Virus record (IMG/VR): IMGVR_UViG_3300031673_000380
Coordinates: 1 to 27,612 of that record
Length of the DNA stretch: 27,612 nt
Direction: 5' to 3' (one strand)
Source of the DNA: a virus
Part shown: positions 1 through 7,352 of the stretch, piece by piece
How positions within the stretch are numbered: position 1 is the first letter of the stretch
Layout of the letters: every line of letters starts with the position of its first letter
Program-made: the position numbers and the translations under genes
The notes under the pieces: generated by a model
What the model was told of the DNA's origin: nothing
Databases searched by the model: none
Seen by the model: the letters and a program-made list of their open reading frames with translations, nothing else

Positions 1-402
1 AAGAAAGAAGAGAAAAAAGAAGAGAAAGAAGACGAAGACAAGAAAAAAATGAAAAAAGAACTTGACGAAGCTTATTCTGTGATTAAATCTCTTAAGTCTG
101 AATTAAACGAGATTAACTTGTTAAATGCTAAACTTCTTTACACTAACAAAATCTTCAAAGCTAAAAATTTGAACGAAAGTCAAAAAGTAAAAGTGTTAAG
201 TTCGTTTGACAAAGCTACTACAGTAGGTGAAGTAAAATTAGTATTTGAAACTTTAAACGAGGGTATTAAAGTAAAATCAAATTTAATTAAAGAAAACTTA
301 GGTAGTGCTTCAAAATCGACAATTACACCAAGTGTTAAAAAACCAATCGTTGAGTCAAACGATGCATTCTTACGTATGCAAAAATTGGCTGGAATAATTT
401 AA
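1..402 (+). CDS. Prohead core/scaffold protein, C-terminal part (gp22-like)
   Basis: The reading frame is open from base 1, so the gene starts left of the window and the ATG at 49 is probably internal. The visible 133 residues begin with a run of alternating Lys and Glu, then a long helical coiled-coil stretch, and end with SNDAFLRMQKLAGII. The charged low-complexity segment, the helical content and the position immediately before the major capsid gene fit the internal core (scaffold) protein of T4-like proheads, which nucleates capsid assembly and is then degraded by the prohead protease. The part reading FDKATTVGEVKLVFETLNEG recalls scaffold proteins of marine T4-like phages (from memory). 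No promoter motif lies between this gene and the capsid gene 28 bases downstream, so the two are probably co-transcribed. Another charged head-assembly protein is possible. Confidence 0.68.
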   Translation, partial: KKEEKKEEKEDEDKKKMKKELDEAYSVIKSLKSELNEINLLNAKLLYTNKIFKAKNLNESQKVKVLSSFDKATTVGEVKLVFETLNEGIKVKSNLIKENLGSASKSTITPSVKKPIVESNDAFLRMQKLAGII

Positions 403-430
403 TTAACAATTTAAAACAAAAACAAACAAA

Positions 431-2113
431 ATGTCAAGTATTAATTCTTTATTAGAAAGCTCGGCTTCTGGATGGAAAAACATGCAGAACGATGCTGCTC
501 GTATGGCCTCTAAATGGGGTAAAACGGGATTATTAGAAGGATTAAATAGCGAAGTTGATAAAAACAACATGGCTATGATCCTCGAAAACCAAGCAAAACA
601 ACTTGTTGTTGAGCAATCATCTACAAACATTAATGGTGGTTCATTTACAGTAGGACAAGGTGAGCAATGGGCTGGAGTAGCTCTTCCATTGGTACGTAAA
701 GTATTCGGTTCTTTATCATCTAAAGAATTCGTTTCTGTACAACCAATGAATTTGCCTTCTGGTCTTGTATTCTTCTTAGACTTCCAATATGGACAAGACA
801 AAAATGCTCCTGCTGGAAACTTTGGTCCTGCTGGAGATACTTATGCAGCTAGCTCATCTATGTATGGTAACACTAACCCAGGTGCTGGTGTAGATCCTTC
901 ACAAGGTCTTTATGGTGCTGGTAGATTTGCTTATTCAATCAACCAATTTTCAGCTTCTGTAGGTACTACTGTAGCAACCTCTTCTTGGGCTGATGTAAAT
1001 TATGATTCGCAATATCAAACAACTACTCAGTCTTTAACATCTGTAACTATCAACACTAATGCTTTAACTCGCCCAGATCTTAAAGGTGTTCGTGCATTTG
1101 TATTAGCTTCAGGTTCAACTTATACTGCTGCAACTGCAAATTTATTATTACCTGAATACACTAGAGTAAATGCTGCGGGTACTACTATTACCTTTGTTTA
1201 CAATGCTGCAGTAGCAAGTGCTGATGTACCAACTAATGCTACTACATCTTCAATTTTCTACAACTATCAACCGGCTGACAACTTCCGTGGTGATTTCGAA
1301 GATAACAGCGGTGCTGGTTATCCAAACGCTGAATCTACAGCTGCTGATCAATTAGCTATTCCTCAAATCAACATCCAAATGAAATCTGAGGCTATTGTTG
1401 CTAAAACACGTAAGTTAAAAGCACAATGGACACCAGAATTCGCTCAAGATTTGAACGCATATCAATCTTTGGATGCTGAAGCTGAATTGACTTCAATCAT
1501 GAGTGAATACATTGCATTAGAAATTGATCTTGAAGTAATTGACATGTTGATCCAAGATGCATCTGCTGCAGATGAATACTGGTCAGCTCAATCAAATAAC
1601 ATATTAGATGCTAATAAAACTGCTTGGGGTCAAAATGCTGGTTACTTTAACACACAAGGTCAGTGGTTCCAAACTTTAGGAACGAAAATGCAAAAAGTTA
1701 GTAACAAAATTCACCAAAAGACATTACGTGGTGGTGCAAACTTCGTTGTATGTTCTCCAACAGTTGCTACAATCCTTGAATCAATCCCAGGATTTGCTGC
1801 ATCTTCTGATGGTGATGTAACAAAAGCTAACTATGCATTTGGTATCCAAAAAGCTGGTCAAATGAACAACCGTTACACAATTTACAAAAACCCTTACATG
1901 ACTGAAAACTTAATGTTAATGGGTTATAGAGGATCTCAATTCCTTGAAACTGGTGCGGTATTTGCTCCATATGTACCTCTAATCATGACTCCATTAGTAT
2001 ACGATCCAGACACTTTCACACCAAGAAAAGGTCTATTAACTCGTTATGCTAAGAAAATGATCCGTCCTGAATTCTTCGGTCGTATCTTTATTAATGATTT
2101 GAACGTACTTTAA
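431..2113 (+). CDS. gp23: Major capsid protein (gp23-like)
   Basis: The 560-residue product forms the hexameric capsid lattice. It matches T4 gp23 in landmark segments: VSVQPMNLPSGLVFFL (T4 has GVQPMNSPTGQVFAL), then VAKTRKLKAQWTPEFAQDL and LDAEAELTSIM, the most conserved part of the family. The C-terminus (LLTRYAKKMIRPEFFGRIFI) also fits. T4 gp23 is 521 residues; the extra length here lies mostly in a Thr/Ala-rich central segment around residues 170-300. The N-terminal ~61 residues look like the removable assembly peptide. LVVE at 58-61, followed by QSS, is a candidate prohead-protease cut site. The start ATG follows an A-rich leader without Shine-Dalgarno, a pattern usual for highly expressed Bacteroidetes genes. 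A strong terminator follows the gene. Confidence 0.95.
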   Translation: MSSINSLLESSASGWKNMQNDAARMASKWGKTGLLEGLNSEVDKNNMAMILENQAKQLVVEQSSTNINGGSFTVGQGEQWAGVALPLVRKVFGSLSSKEFVSVQPMNLPSGLVFFLDFQYGQDKNAPAGNFGPAGDTYAASSSMYGNTNPGAGVDPSQGLYGAGRFAYSINQFSASVGTTVATSSWADVNYDSQYQTTTQSLTSVTINTNALTRPDLKGVRAFVLASGSTYTAATANLLLPEYTRVNAAGTTITFVYNAAVASADVPTNATTSSIFYNYQPADNFRGDFEDNSGAGYPNAESTAADQLAIPQINIQMKSEAIVAKTRKLKAQWTPEFAQDLNAYQSLDAEAELTSIMSEYIALEIDLEVIDMLIQDASAADEYWSAQSNNILDANKTAWGQNAGYFNTQGQWFQTLGTKMQKVSNKIHQKTLRGGANFVVCSPTVATILESIPGFAASSDGDVTKANYAFGIQKAGQMNNRYTIYKNPYMTENLMLMGYRGSQFLETGAVFAPYVPLIMTPLVYDPDTFTPRKGLLTRYAKKMIRPEFFGRIFINDLNVL

Positions 2114-2140
2114 TAAGTAGCAAATAGATCGAATATGAAG

Positions 2141-2168
2141 AGCCTGGCGAAAGCCAGGCTTTTTTTTA
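2141..2168 (+). terminator. Rho-independent terminator after the capsid gene
   Basis: A perfect 8-bp stem (AGCCTGGC/GCCAGGCT) with a GAAA tetraloop is followed by a run of eight T. It lies 27 bases after the capsid stop codon and just before a late-promoter-like motif, so it separates the capsid operon from phoH. Confidence 0.92.
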
Positions 2169-2177
2169 TTTTTTCCA

Positions 2178-2194
2178 ATATTTATCAACAAATA
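2178..2194 (+). promoter_or_regulatory. Candidate late promoter upstream of phoH (variant)
   Basis: ATATTTATCAACAAATA is the most divergent of the twelve ATATTTATAAnAAAATA motifs in the window (C replaces A at position 9). It sits directly after the capsid terminator and ends 7 bases before the phoH start. Confidence 0.55.
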
Positions 2195-2201
2195 TAGTTA
2201 T

Positions 2202-2900
2202 ATGAATGATTTTAATAGAACTGCCGAAGCGCAGGAAGTTTTCAAAGCAAAACGCAAACCAAAAGGACCTATAAAATTTAACATTCAACTGAATGAAGAA
2301 CAAAAATCGGCTAAATCTAAAATTTTAACCAATACTGTAACTATATTACGTGGCAAAGCAGGATCTGGTAAATCTTTACTTGCAGCAAACATTGCTCTTG
2401 ATTTACTATTTAATAAGGAAATAGAAAAGATTATCATTACCCGACCAACTGTAGTAGCAGGACAAGATATTGGATTCCTACCAGGTGACGTTAATGAAAA
2501 ATTAGCTCCATTTACAGCTCCTGTGTATGAAAACATGCATCGTTTATACAATAAAGAAAAAATTGAAAAATGTATAGCGGAGGGTGAAATAGAAATTGTA
2601 CCTGTATCATTTATGCGAGGTAGAAACTTTACAAATTGTTTAGTTGTAGTAGATGAAGCACAAAACTTAACAGACAATCAAACTGAACTACTTTTAACCC
2701 GTATTTGTTCCGGTAGTAAAATGATATTTTGTGGTGATGCTGCTCAAGTTGACTTACGAGATAAAAAAACATCTGGGTTTGATGTTGTATGTAAACATAT
2801 GAAAGAAGTGCCTGGATTTAACGTAATTACATTAGAAAAAAACCATAGACATCCAATAGTAGACGATATTTTAGAAGTATACAAATCTTTCAGAGGCTAG
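2202..2900 (+). CDS. phoH: PhoH-like P-loop ATPase
   Basis: The 232-residue protein is a PhoH-family NTPase. The Walker A motif GKAGSGKS is at residues 51-58. The Walker B motif LVVVDEAQN has D151-E152, and the following segment MIFCGDAAQVD is the helicase-type sensor region typical of PhoH. There is no N-terminal PIN domain, so this is the short PhoH form rather than PhoH2. PhoH genes are common in marine and freshwater T4-like phages; the name comes from the E. coli phosphate-starvation gene, and the role in infection is unsettled (RNA metabolism or helicase activity has been proposed). The gene has its own leader motif and lies among structural genes, which suggests late expression. Confidence 0.92.
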   Translation: MNDFNRTAEAQEVFKAKRKPKGPIKFNIQLNEEQKSAKSKILTNTVTILRGKAGSGKSLLAANIALDLLFNKEIEKIIITRPTVVAGQDIGFLPGDVNEKLAPFTAPVYENMHRLYNKEKIEKCIAEGEIEIVPVSFMRGRNFTNCLVVVDEAQNLTDNQTELLLTRICSGSKMIFCGDAAQVDLRDKKTSGFDVVCKHMKEVPGFNVITLEKNHRHPIVDDILEVYKSFRG

Positions 2901-2902
2901 CC

Positions 2903-2920
2903 ATATTTATAAATAAAATA
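2903..2920 (+). promoter_or_regulatory. Candidate late promoter
   Basis: ATATTTATAAATAAAATA lies directly after the phoH stop and ends 3 bases before the ATG of the next gene. It is one of twelve near-identical copies. Confidence 0.65.
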
Positions 2921-2923
2921 TAA

Positions 2924-3412
2924 ATGGCCAATTTGTATGTAACCATTACTGAGGAAATTACTCTTCCAAATAATACTACTGAAAAAACGTATGTCTTTAA
3001 AAATATACAGGGAATTAATCAAATAGTTCGCCGTGTAGATACCATTGCTACAACTTTTAGTGGCTCAGGCATTGAAATTATTCGCTTTTGTAATAGTGAA
3101 GAAGAACAAACTGGTGGAGCATTTGTAAAACAAGATGTACAGTATATTCGAATTACTAACCTATCAACCCAATATAATACCTCAGTATATCTAGTTGCAA
3201 ACGATAATACCGAAAGTGCTATATTTGATTTAGGCCCTGGAAAATCTATAATGTTAGGGGATACTGAAATAAATACTCCATCAATTAACGATTATGTAGT
3301 AGATGGATATGTTGATGAAGCTTATTATAGTGAGTTTATATATTTAAGTTCTATAAAAGCAAAAGCAATCGGAGGAACTACACAATTAGAATATTTTGTA
3401 GCATCCACTTAA
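2924..3412 (+). CDS. Unrecognised small virion-type protein, beta-rich
   Basis: I do not recognise the family of this 162-residue protein. It has no signal peptide or membrane segment. The sequence alternates short hydrophobic strands with polar turns (for example ANLYVTITEEITL, VYLVANDNTES, LEYFVAST), which suggests an all-beta fold such as a head decoration, collar or fibre-associated protein. It opens the run of fibre-like genes between phoH and the neck genes and has its own late-type motif, so a structural role is likely. A decoration protein of the capsid is an alternative. Confidence 0.6.
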   Translation: MANLYVTITEEITLPNNTTEKTYVFKNIQGINQIVRRVDTIATTFSGSGIEIIRFCNSEEEQTGGAFVKQDVQYIRITNLSTQYNTSVYLVANDNTESAIFDLGPGKSIMLGDTEINTPSINDYVVDGYVDEAYYSEFIYLSSIKAKAIGGTTQLEYFVAST

Positions 3413-3429
3413 TATTTATAAATAAAAAA
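3412..3429 (+). promoter_or_regulatory. Candidate late promoter
   Basis: ATATTTATAAATAAAAAA begins at the stop codon of the previous gene and ends 2 bases before the next ATG. This is the tightest arrangement of the series. Confidence 0.62.
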
Positions 3430-3431
3430 AA

Positions 3432-3776
3432 ATGGCAAATTTAACTTTAAGACAAGTAAAAGGTTCTCCTCTTACCATCTCTGAAATGGATGGTAATTTT
3501 GAGTATTTTACTGGCTCATTTACCAATACAGGAATTATCACCGCTCAAGGATTTAGTGGATCTTTTACAGGAAGTATTGCTACAGCATCTTATGTAAATC
3601 CTTTAGAACAAGATGTTCAACTTACTGGATCTTTAACTATTAATGGTGGAGCATTCATGAACTTTACTACTCAATCAGTACCATTAACTATACCTACAGG
3701 ATACAATGCATTATTAGTTGGTCCATTATACAATTCTAGTTCAATAATTGTTTCTGGAACATTAGTAATTATATAA
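3432..3776 (+). CDS. Short tail-fibre-type virion protein
   Basis: The 114-residue protein begins MANLTLRQVKGSPLTISEMDGNF. The LTxxEMDxNF pattern is frequent at the start of phage tail-fibre and receptor-binding proteins. It is followed by Gly/Ser/Thr-rich repeats (GSFTGS, ATASYVNPLEQDV) and a short beta-rich C-terminus. The ASYVNPL(E/N)Q(D/N)V segment, from about residue 52, recurs at about residue 114 of the 522-residue fibre gene further on, so the two share a module. It is too short to be a full fibre and could be a fibre-tip adaptor or connector. Its partner genes lie directly downstream with little spacing. Confidence 0.65.
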   Translation: MANLTLRQVKGSPLTISEMDGNFEYFTGSFTNTGIITAQGFSGSFTGSIATASYVNPLEQDVQLTGSLTINGGAFMNFTTQSVPLTIPTGYNALLVGPLYNSSSIIVSGTLVII

Positions 3777-3796
3777 TAAGATAAAATCATAAAAAA

Positions 3797-5239
3797 ATGA
3801 GTACTTTAAAAGTTAATAATATTGAACCTACCTCAGGAAATTCTTTAATAATTTCAAGTAGTACAGTCACAATCCCAGGAGATTTAACAGTAACTGGAAA
3901 TATTAATGGAAATATTAGCGGATCCATAGAAATTGGTGGCTTTATAAGTATTGCTGGAGGCGCTAATCAAACAATGACAGTTTCAGGATCTTTAATTGTA
4001 TCCGGAGGAAATACATTCCACAATATTGGGGCAATGACAACTGGTTTTAGCAATGTTGTTGCTTCTGGAAGTGATGCAATGGCTCAAGGTTGGTATACTA
4101 CTGCAAATGGAACTGGTTCACATGCTGAAGGTGGAGCATCTATTGCTAATGGGATGATTTCACATGCCGAAGGAGGATACTTTTATTATAATCCTAATGT
4201 TGGATTATGGTACAATGCTACTATAGGTGGAAATGCTATTGGTATGGGTTCTCATGCTGAAGGAGTTTATACACATGCTTATGGAATAGGCTCACATGCT
4301 GAAGGTGGAGGTACTACTGCAAATGGAGACAACTCTCATGCTGAAGGTGGGTATGTTACTGCATCTTTTGATGCAAACACCAACACACTTACAGTTCTTA
4401 TAGCTAACGGTGGTAGAACAGATGCTAATGGTTCTCATGCTGAAGGCGCTGACACAAGAACACTTTCAACAGGTTGGTATTCACATGCTGAAGGTATTAA
4501 CTCAAGAACAGCTGGATATGGTTCACATGCTGAAGGCACTAATACAAGAACTGATGGGTCAGGCTCACATGCTGAAGGATATTACACTTCTGCTTCAGGT
4601 AACTATTCACATGCTGAAGGAAAAGAAACATTCGCTATAGGAACTTATTCACATGCTGAAGGAGAAAGTACTTCTGCTCAAGGAACAGGTTCACATGCTG
4701 AAGGAAAAACTACATTTTCTATTGGTAATTATTCACATGCTGAAGGTGATGGAACTCAAGCAAGTGGATATGTTTCACATGCTGAAGGAACTCAAACAGA
4801 ATCTCAAGGAACAGGTTCACACGCTGAAGGGAATGAAACAGTTGCTCAAGGTGATTATTCACACGCTGAAGGAAATCAAACATCAGCAATAGGAGTTAAT
4901 TCCCACGCTGAAGGTAATCAAACAACCGCTTTAGGACAATCTTCCCATGCTGAAGGTTGGGGAACAATTGCTTCTGGTTCATATCAACACGTAATAGGTA
5001 CTTTTAATACTCAAGGAGATGATAGTTCACGATTTATCGTTGGTAATGGATCTGGAAATAGCACCCGTTTAGATGCTTTTAAAGTAAGCAACAACAACTC
5101 AATAGTCATCCCACAAACCCAATCAGCTGCTCCATTTTGGACAGGAACTGATGGAGAAATTGTTCCCGCAACAGTAGGAGGTCAATATTTTCTTTACATG
5201 TGGATGAACGGAGCTTGGAGATCAGGTTCATTTGCTTAA
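3797..5239 (+). CDS. Tail fibre/adhesin with SHAEG repeats (YadA-head-like)
   Basis: The 480-residue protein starts MSTLKVNNIEPTSGNSL, a start shared with the fibre at 5322, probably the virion-attachment end. Residues 108 to about 396 hold 18 copies of a 14-residue unit SHAEGxxTxAxGxx. This type of repeat forms left-handed beta-rolls in trimeric adhesin heads (YadA type) and occurs in several phage fibres. Two units, the second and the fifth, carry longer insertions rich in Tyr/Asn and Asp/Asn/Thr that would protrude from the roll. The C-terminal segment (YQHVIGTFNT, RFIVGNGSGN) resembles the usual boundary after SHAEG repeats, but no long intramolecular chaperone follows. The likely role is host attachment. 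There is no late-type motif before it, so it is probably co-transcribed with the gene upstream. A hairpin terminator follows. Confidence 0.85.
   Translation: MSTLKVNNIEPTSGNSLIISSSTVTIPGDLTVTGNINGNISGSIEIGGFISIAGGANQTMTVSGSLIVSGGNTFHNIGAMTTGFSNVVASGSDAMAQGWYTTANGTGSHAEGGASIANGMISHAEGGYFYYNPNVGLWYNATIGGNAIGMGSHAEGVYTHAYGIGSHAEGGGTTANGDNSHAEGGYVTASFDANTNTLTVLIANGGRTDANGSHAEGADTRTLSTGWYSHAEGINSRTAGYGSHAEGTNTRTDGSGSHAEGYYTSASGNYSHAEGKETFAIGTYSHAEGESTSAQGTGSHAEGKTTFSIGNYSHAEGDGTQASGYVSHAEGTQTESQGTGSHAEGNETVAQGDYSHAEGNQTSAIGVNSHAEGNQTTALGQSSHAEGWGTIASGSYQHVIGTFNTQGDDSSRFIVGNGSGNSTRLDAFKVSNNNSIVIPQTQSAAPFWTGTDGEIVPATVGGQYFLYMWMNGAWRSGSFA
4118..4984 (+). repeat. Array of 18 SHAEG-coding 42-nt repeats
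   Basis: The motif TCACATGCTGAAGG and close variants recur with a mostly 42-base period inside the fibre gene. Variation is largely at third codon positions, so selection acts on the protein. The spacing is broken by longer inserts in the second and fifth units. The array gives spurious open frames in another register (4410-4892). Confidence 0.93.
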
Positions 5240-5264
5240 AAAAATAAAAAAATATTTAAAATTT

Positions 5265-5293
5265 AAGGCACCATTTAGGTGCCTTTTATTTTT
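5265..5293 (+). terminator. Rho-independent terminator after the SHAEG fibre gene
   Basis: The stem AAGGCACC/GGTGCCTT (8 bp) with loop ATTTA is followed by a T-rich tract. A late-promoter motif starts at 5300, so the next fibre gene is a separate unit. Confidence 0.88.
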
Positions 5294-5299
5294 CTTCTA

Positions 5300-5317
5300 A
5301 TATTTATAAACAAAATA
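5300..5317 (+). promoter_or_regulatory. Candidate late promoter
   Basis: ATATTTATAAACAAAATA lies just after a terminator and 4 bases before the ATG of the 522-residue fibre gene. Confidence 0.65.
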
Positions 5318-5321
5318 ATCA

Positions 5322-6890
5322 ATGAGTACATTAAGAGTAAACGAACTTCTCCCTACCTCTGGAGATATTATCACTTTAAAGGGTGAAGTATTAATTGAAG
5401 GTAAAGACGGAAATATAATAATAGGAGGAACTGGATCTTCTGACCTTTCAGCTTCATATGCTGCCACAGCAGGATGCGCTAGCAATATTAACATTTCTAC
5501 CATTGTTCCTGGTGACACAACAACTTCCGTAGTTTTAGTAAACGATCAAGCTGTAGGTTGCCAATCACCATTTATTGACTCTGGTTTAACATACAATGCT
5601 GCTACAAATATATTAAACGCAACTGTTACAACTGCTACAATTGCTACAAGTTCTTTAACTGCTTCATACGTTAATCCATTAAATCAAAACGTAACAATAA
5701 ACGGAAATGTAACAGCAAGTGGAGACATTAGACTTACCACCTCAGGAAGTGCTGTTGTTCGTCCTATAATTAATTTAGTACCTACTGGAACTGCTTCATT
5801 TGACCCAAATTCAACAAATACTACTACATATTCAAATTACGGAATTAACGTAATTTCCACAGCATCTTCTCAATCATATTGTTTAAGATTACCTCAAACA
5901 CCTACTCAAGGTAAAACAGTTACACTTATTAATAAAAGTGGTATAAATGTTCTTGTTTTTCCAAGCGTAATAGGTGGAGATATTAATGGAGTAATTGATG
6001 GATATTTAGTTATACCATCTGATGGTAAATCATATTCATTTGATTGCTATGAAAATCCACTCCCCGGTGGATGGGCAGTAACAAATGTTAACGCACCATC
6101 AACAACAATTACTTCTGGGGTTATTAATTATAATTATACTTCATCAGCGGGTAATATTGCCTTTGTAAATGATTCAATTAAAGTAAGTGGAAGTAATTTA
6201 AGTGGTACTAATGCATATGATGGACTAAATACCCCACAATATGTTATAGGTAGTTCTATAAATGCTTTTGGGGGAGAAAATATTTTTGGAAGTATTTATC
6301 CTGATACTACTATTGGACAAAACGTATGGAAATCTATTGATAGTATTCAAGTTTTAACAAATCTTTCCGCTAGTAATGTACAAGCATATTTAAGACTTAC
6401 ATTAGGAACTACTATTGAATATTATCAAAATTCAAGCCCAACAGGACCAGTTACTCCATATTACCCTCTTGGACAATATAATGCTTTTAATACAAATGTA
6501 GTAACTCCATGGATTGATAACCATCCGGGAACAACAAATTCATGGATGTCTACAGCAATTCAACTCCCACTACAAACAACCTCTGTTGTTCCTGGAACAT
6601 TTGTTTCTTCTTCTCAAAGCCCATATACCTCAGATAATGTTGGAGACCCAGGAACTTTAATAATTAATATCCCATCTTTACCAACATATACTGCTGCTGG
6701 TGGTGGATTTAAAATGCTAGGAAGAAATTATATAGGATCATTTAATAATTCTAATCAAGGATTACTTGACGCATATTATGTTGCTGAATTTTGTCCTATT
6801 TTTAGTTTAAGTGTTTTTGATAATTTATTTAACAATGTTAATAATGTTCCTAATGCTAAACTTCAAGTATCTTACAACGTATCACTTTAA
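5322..6890 (+). CDS. Tail fibre / receptor-binding-type protein
   Basis: The 522-residue protein begins MSTLRVNELLPTSGDIITLKG, parallel to the start of the SHAEG fibre (MSTLKVNNIEPTSGN), so both probably use the same docking point on the virion. Thr/Ser/Ala/Asn-rich beta repeats follow, including a TASYVNPLNQNV segment near residue 114 that is shared with the 114-residue gene. A middle stretch (GKTVTLINKSGINVLVFPS) resembles end domains of other phage fibres. The C-terminal ~260 residues are unique and aromatic, as expected for a receptor-contact domain. No enzymatic motif was seen. A virion surface fibre is the best call; the exact location (baseplate or collar/whisker) cannot be told. Confidence 0.78.
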   Translation: MSTLRVNELLPTSGDIITLKGEVLIEGKDGNIIIGGTGSSDLSASYAATAGCASNINISTIVPGDTTTSVVLVNDQAVGCQSPFIDSGLTYNAATNILNATVTTATIATSSLTASYVNPLNQNVTINGNVTASGDIRLTTSGSAVVRPIINLVPTGTASFDPNSTNTTTYSNYGINVISTASSQSYCLRLPQTPTQGKTVTLINKSGINVLVFPSVIGGDINGVIDGYLVIPSDGKSYSFDCYENPLPGGWAVTNVNAPSTTITSGVINYNYTSSAGNIAFVNDSIKVSGSNLSGTNAYDGLNTPQYVIGSSINAFGGENIFGSIYPDTTIGQNVWKSIDSIQVLTNLSASNVQAYLRLTLGTTIEYYQNSSPTGPVTPYYPLGQYNAFNTNVVTPWIDNHPGTTNSWMSTAIQLPLQTTSVVPGTFVSSSQSPYTSDNVGDPGTLIINIPSLPTYTAAGGGFKMLGRNYIGSFNNSNQGLLDAYYVAEFCPIFSLSVFDNLFNNVNNVPNAKLQVSYNVSL

Positions 6891-6906
6891 TTAAAAATAA
6901 AACATC

Positions 6907-7272
6907 ATGCCATTTATATCTTTATACAGCGCAATTTTAGAACAAGTCCCAACTAATATTATTCCTAATACTGGATCTGATTCTAGAAATACTATAGACG
7001 GAACATGGGAAAAAGCAGATACTGGATCCTTTTATTTTTTATCATCTGGTTCATTTACAGGACTTTCTGGAAGTTATACAGGAAGTATAGGGGCTTATTT
7101 AACTTATGCTCCTTCTTCTTCAAATGATACAGGAAGCATAATATTCTCTATAGCTAATGATAGTACAGCAAGTTTAAAAACTACTTTTGATCCATCAACC
7201 TTTACCCTATCAGACTCAGTTATTCAAGGGGTATGTACCATTGATATAGGAATTAATTATATAGGAGATTAA
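6907..7272 (+). CDS. Small fibre-associated virion protein
   Basis: The 121-residue protein is Ser/Thr/Gly-rich with SGSFTGLSGSYTGSIGAY in the middle. This composition resembles the neighbouring fibre genes. There is no signal peptide or membrane helix. It follows the 522-residue fibre by 16 bases with no promoter motif and is closed by a strong terminator, so the two form one transcription unit. It could be a fibre tip or a fibre assembly partner. The family is not recognised. Confidence 0.6.
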   Translation: MPFISLYSAILEQVPTNIIPNTGSDSRNTIDGTWEKADTGSFYFLSSGSFTGLSGSYTGSIGAYLTYAPSSSNDTGSIIFSIANDSTASLKTTFDPSTFTLSDSVIQGVCTIDIGINYIGD

Positions 7273-7301
7273 TTTTTTAAAAAACAAATATTTAACAAAG
7301 T

Positions 7302-7329
7302 AGGGCCTCTAAATGAGGCCCTTTTTTTT
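7302..7329 (+). terminator. Rho-independent terminator closing the fibre cassette
   Basis: The stem AGGGCCTC/GAGGCCCT (8 bp) with loop TAAAT is followed by eight T. It ends one base before the late-promoter motif of the neck operon. Confidence 0.92.
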
Positions 7330-7330
7330 C

Positions 7331-7347
7331 ATATTTATAACAAAATA
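7331..7347 (+). promoter_or_regulatory. Candidate late promoter of the neck operon
   Basis: ATATTTATAACAAAATA starts directly after the T tract of the preceding terminator and ends 5 bases before the gp13-like start. Confidence 0.67.
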
Positions 7348-7352
7348 GCAAC

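Noticed and set aside
49-402. Complete 117-residue gene starting at ATG 49
   Set aside because: The same frame is open to base 1 with the same Lys/Glu-rich composition, so the ATG is probably internal to a gene cut by the window edge.
403-801. 132-codon frame on the minus strand over the start of the capsid gene
   Set aside because: It is antisense to the conserved capsid protein and has no recognisable product; all other genes lie on the + strand.
2285-2677. 130-codon minus-strand frame inside phoH
   Set aside because: It is antisense to the Walker motifs of PhoH; no promoter or family similarity was seen.
4410-4892. Two open frames (76 and 79 codons) inside the fibre repeats
   Set aside because: They are a by-product of the 42-base repeat read in another frame; the product is a monotonous HMLKE repeat with no independent start context.
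4118-4984. Regular direct repeats that could suggest a CRISPR array
   Set aside because: The repeats are in frame, code for SHAEG units, differ at third codon positions and have no spacer-like unique segments of constant length.
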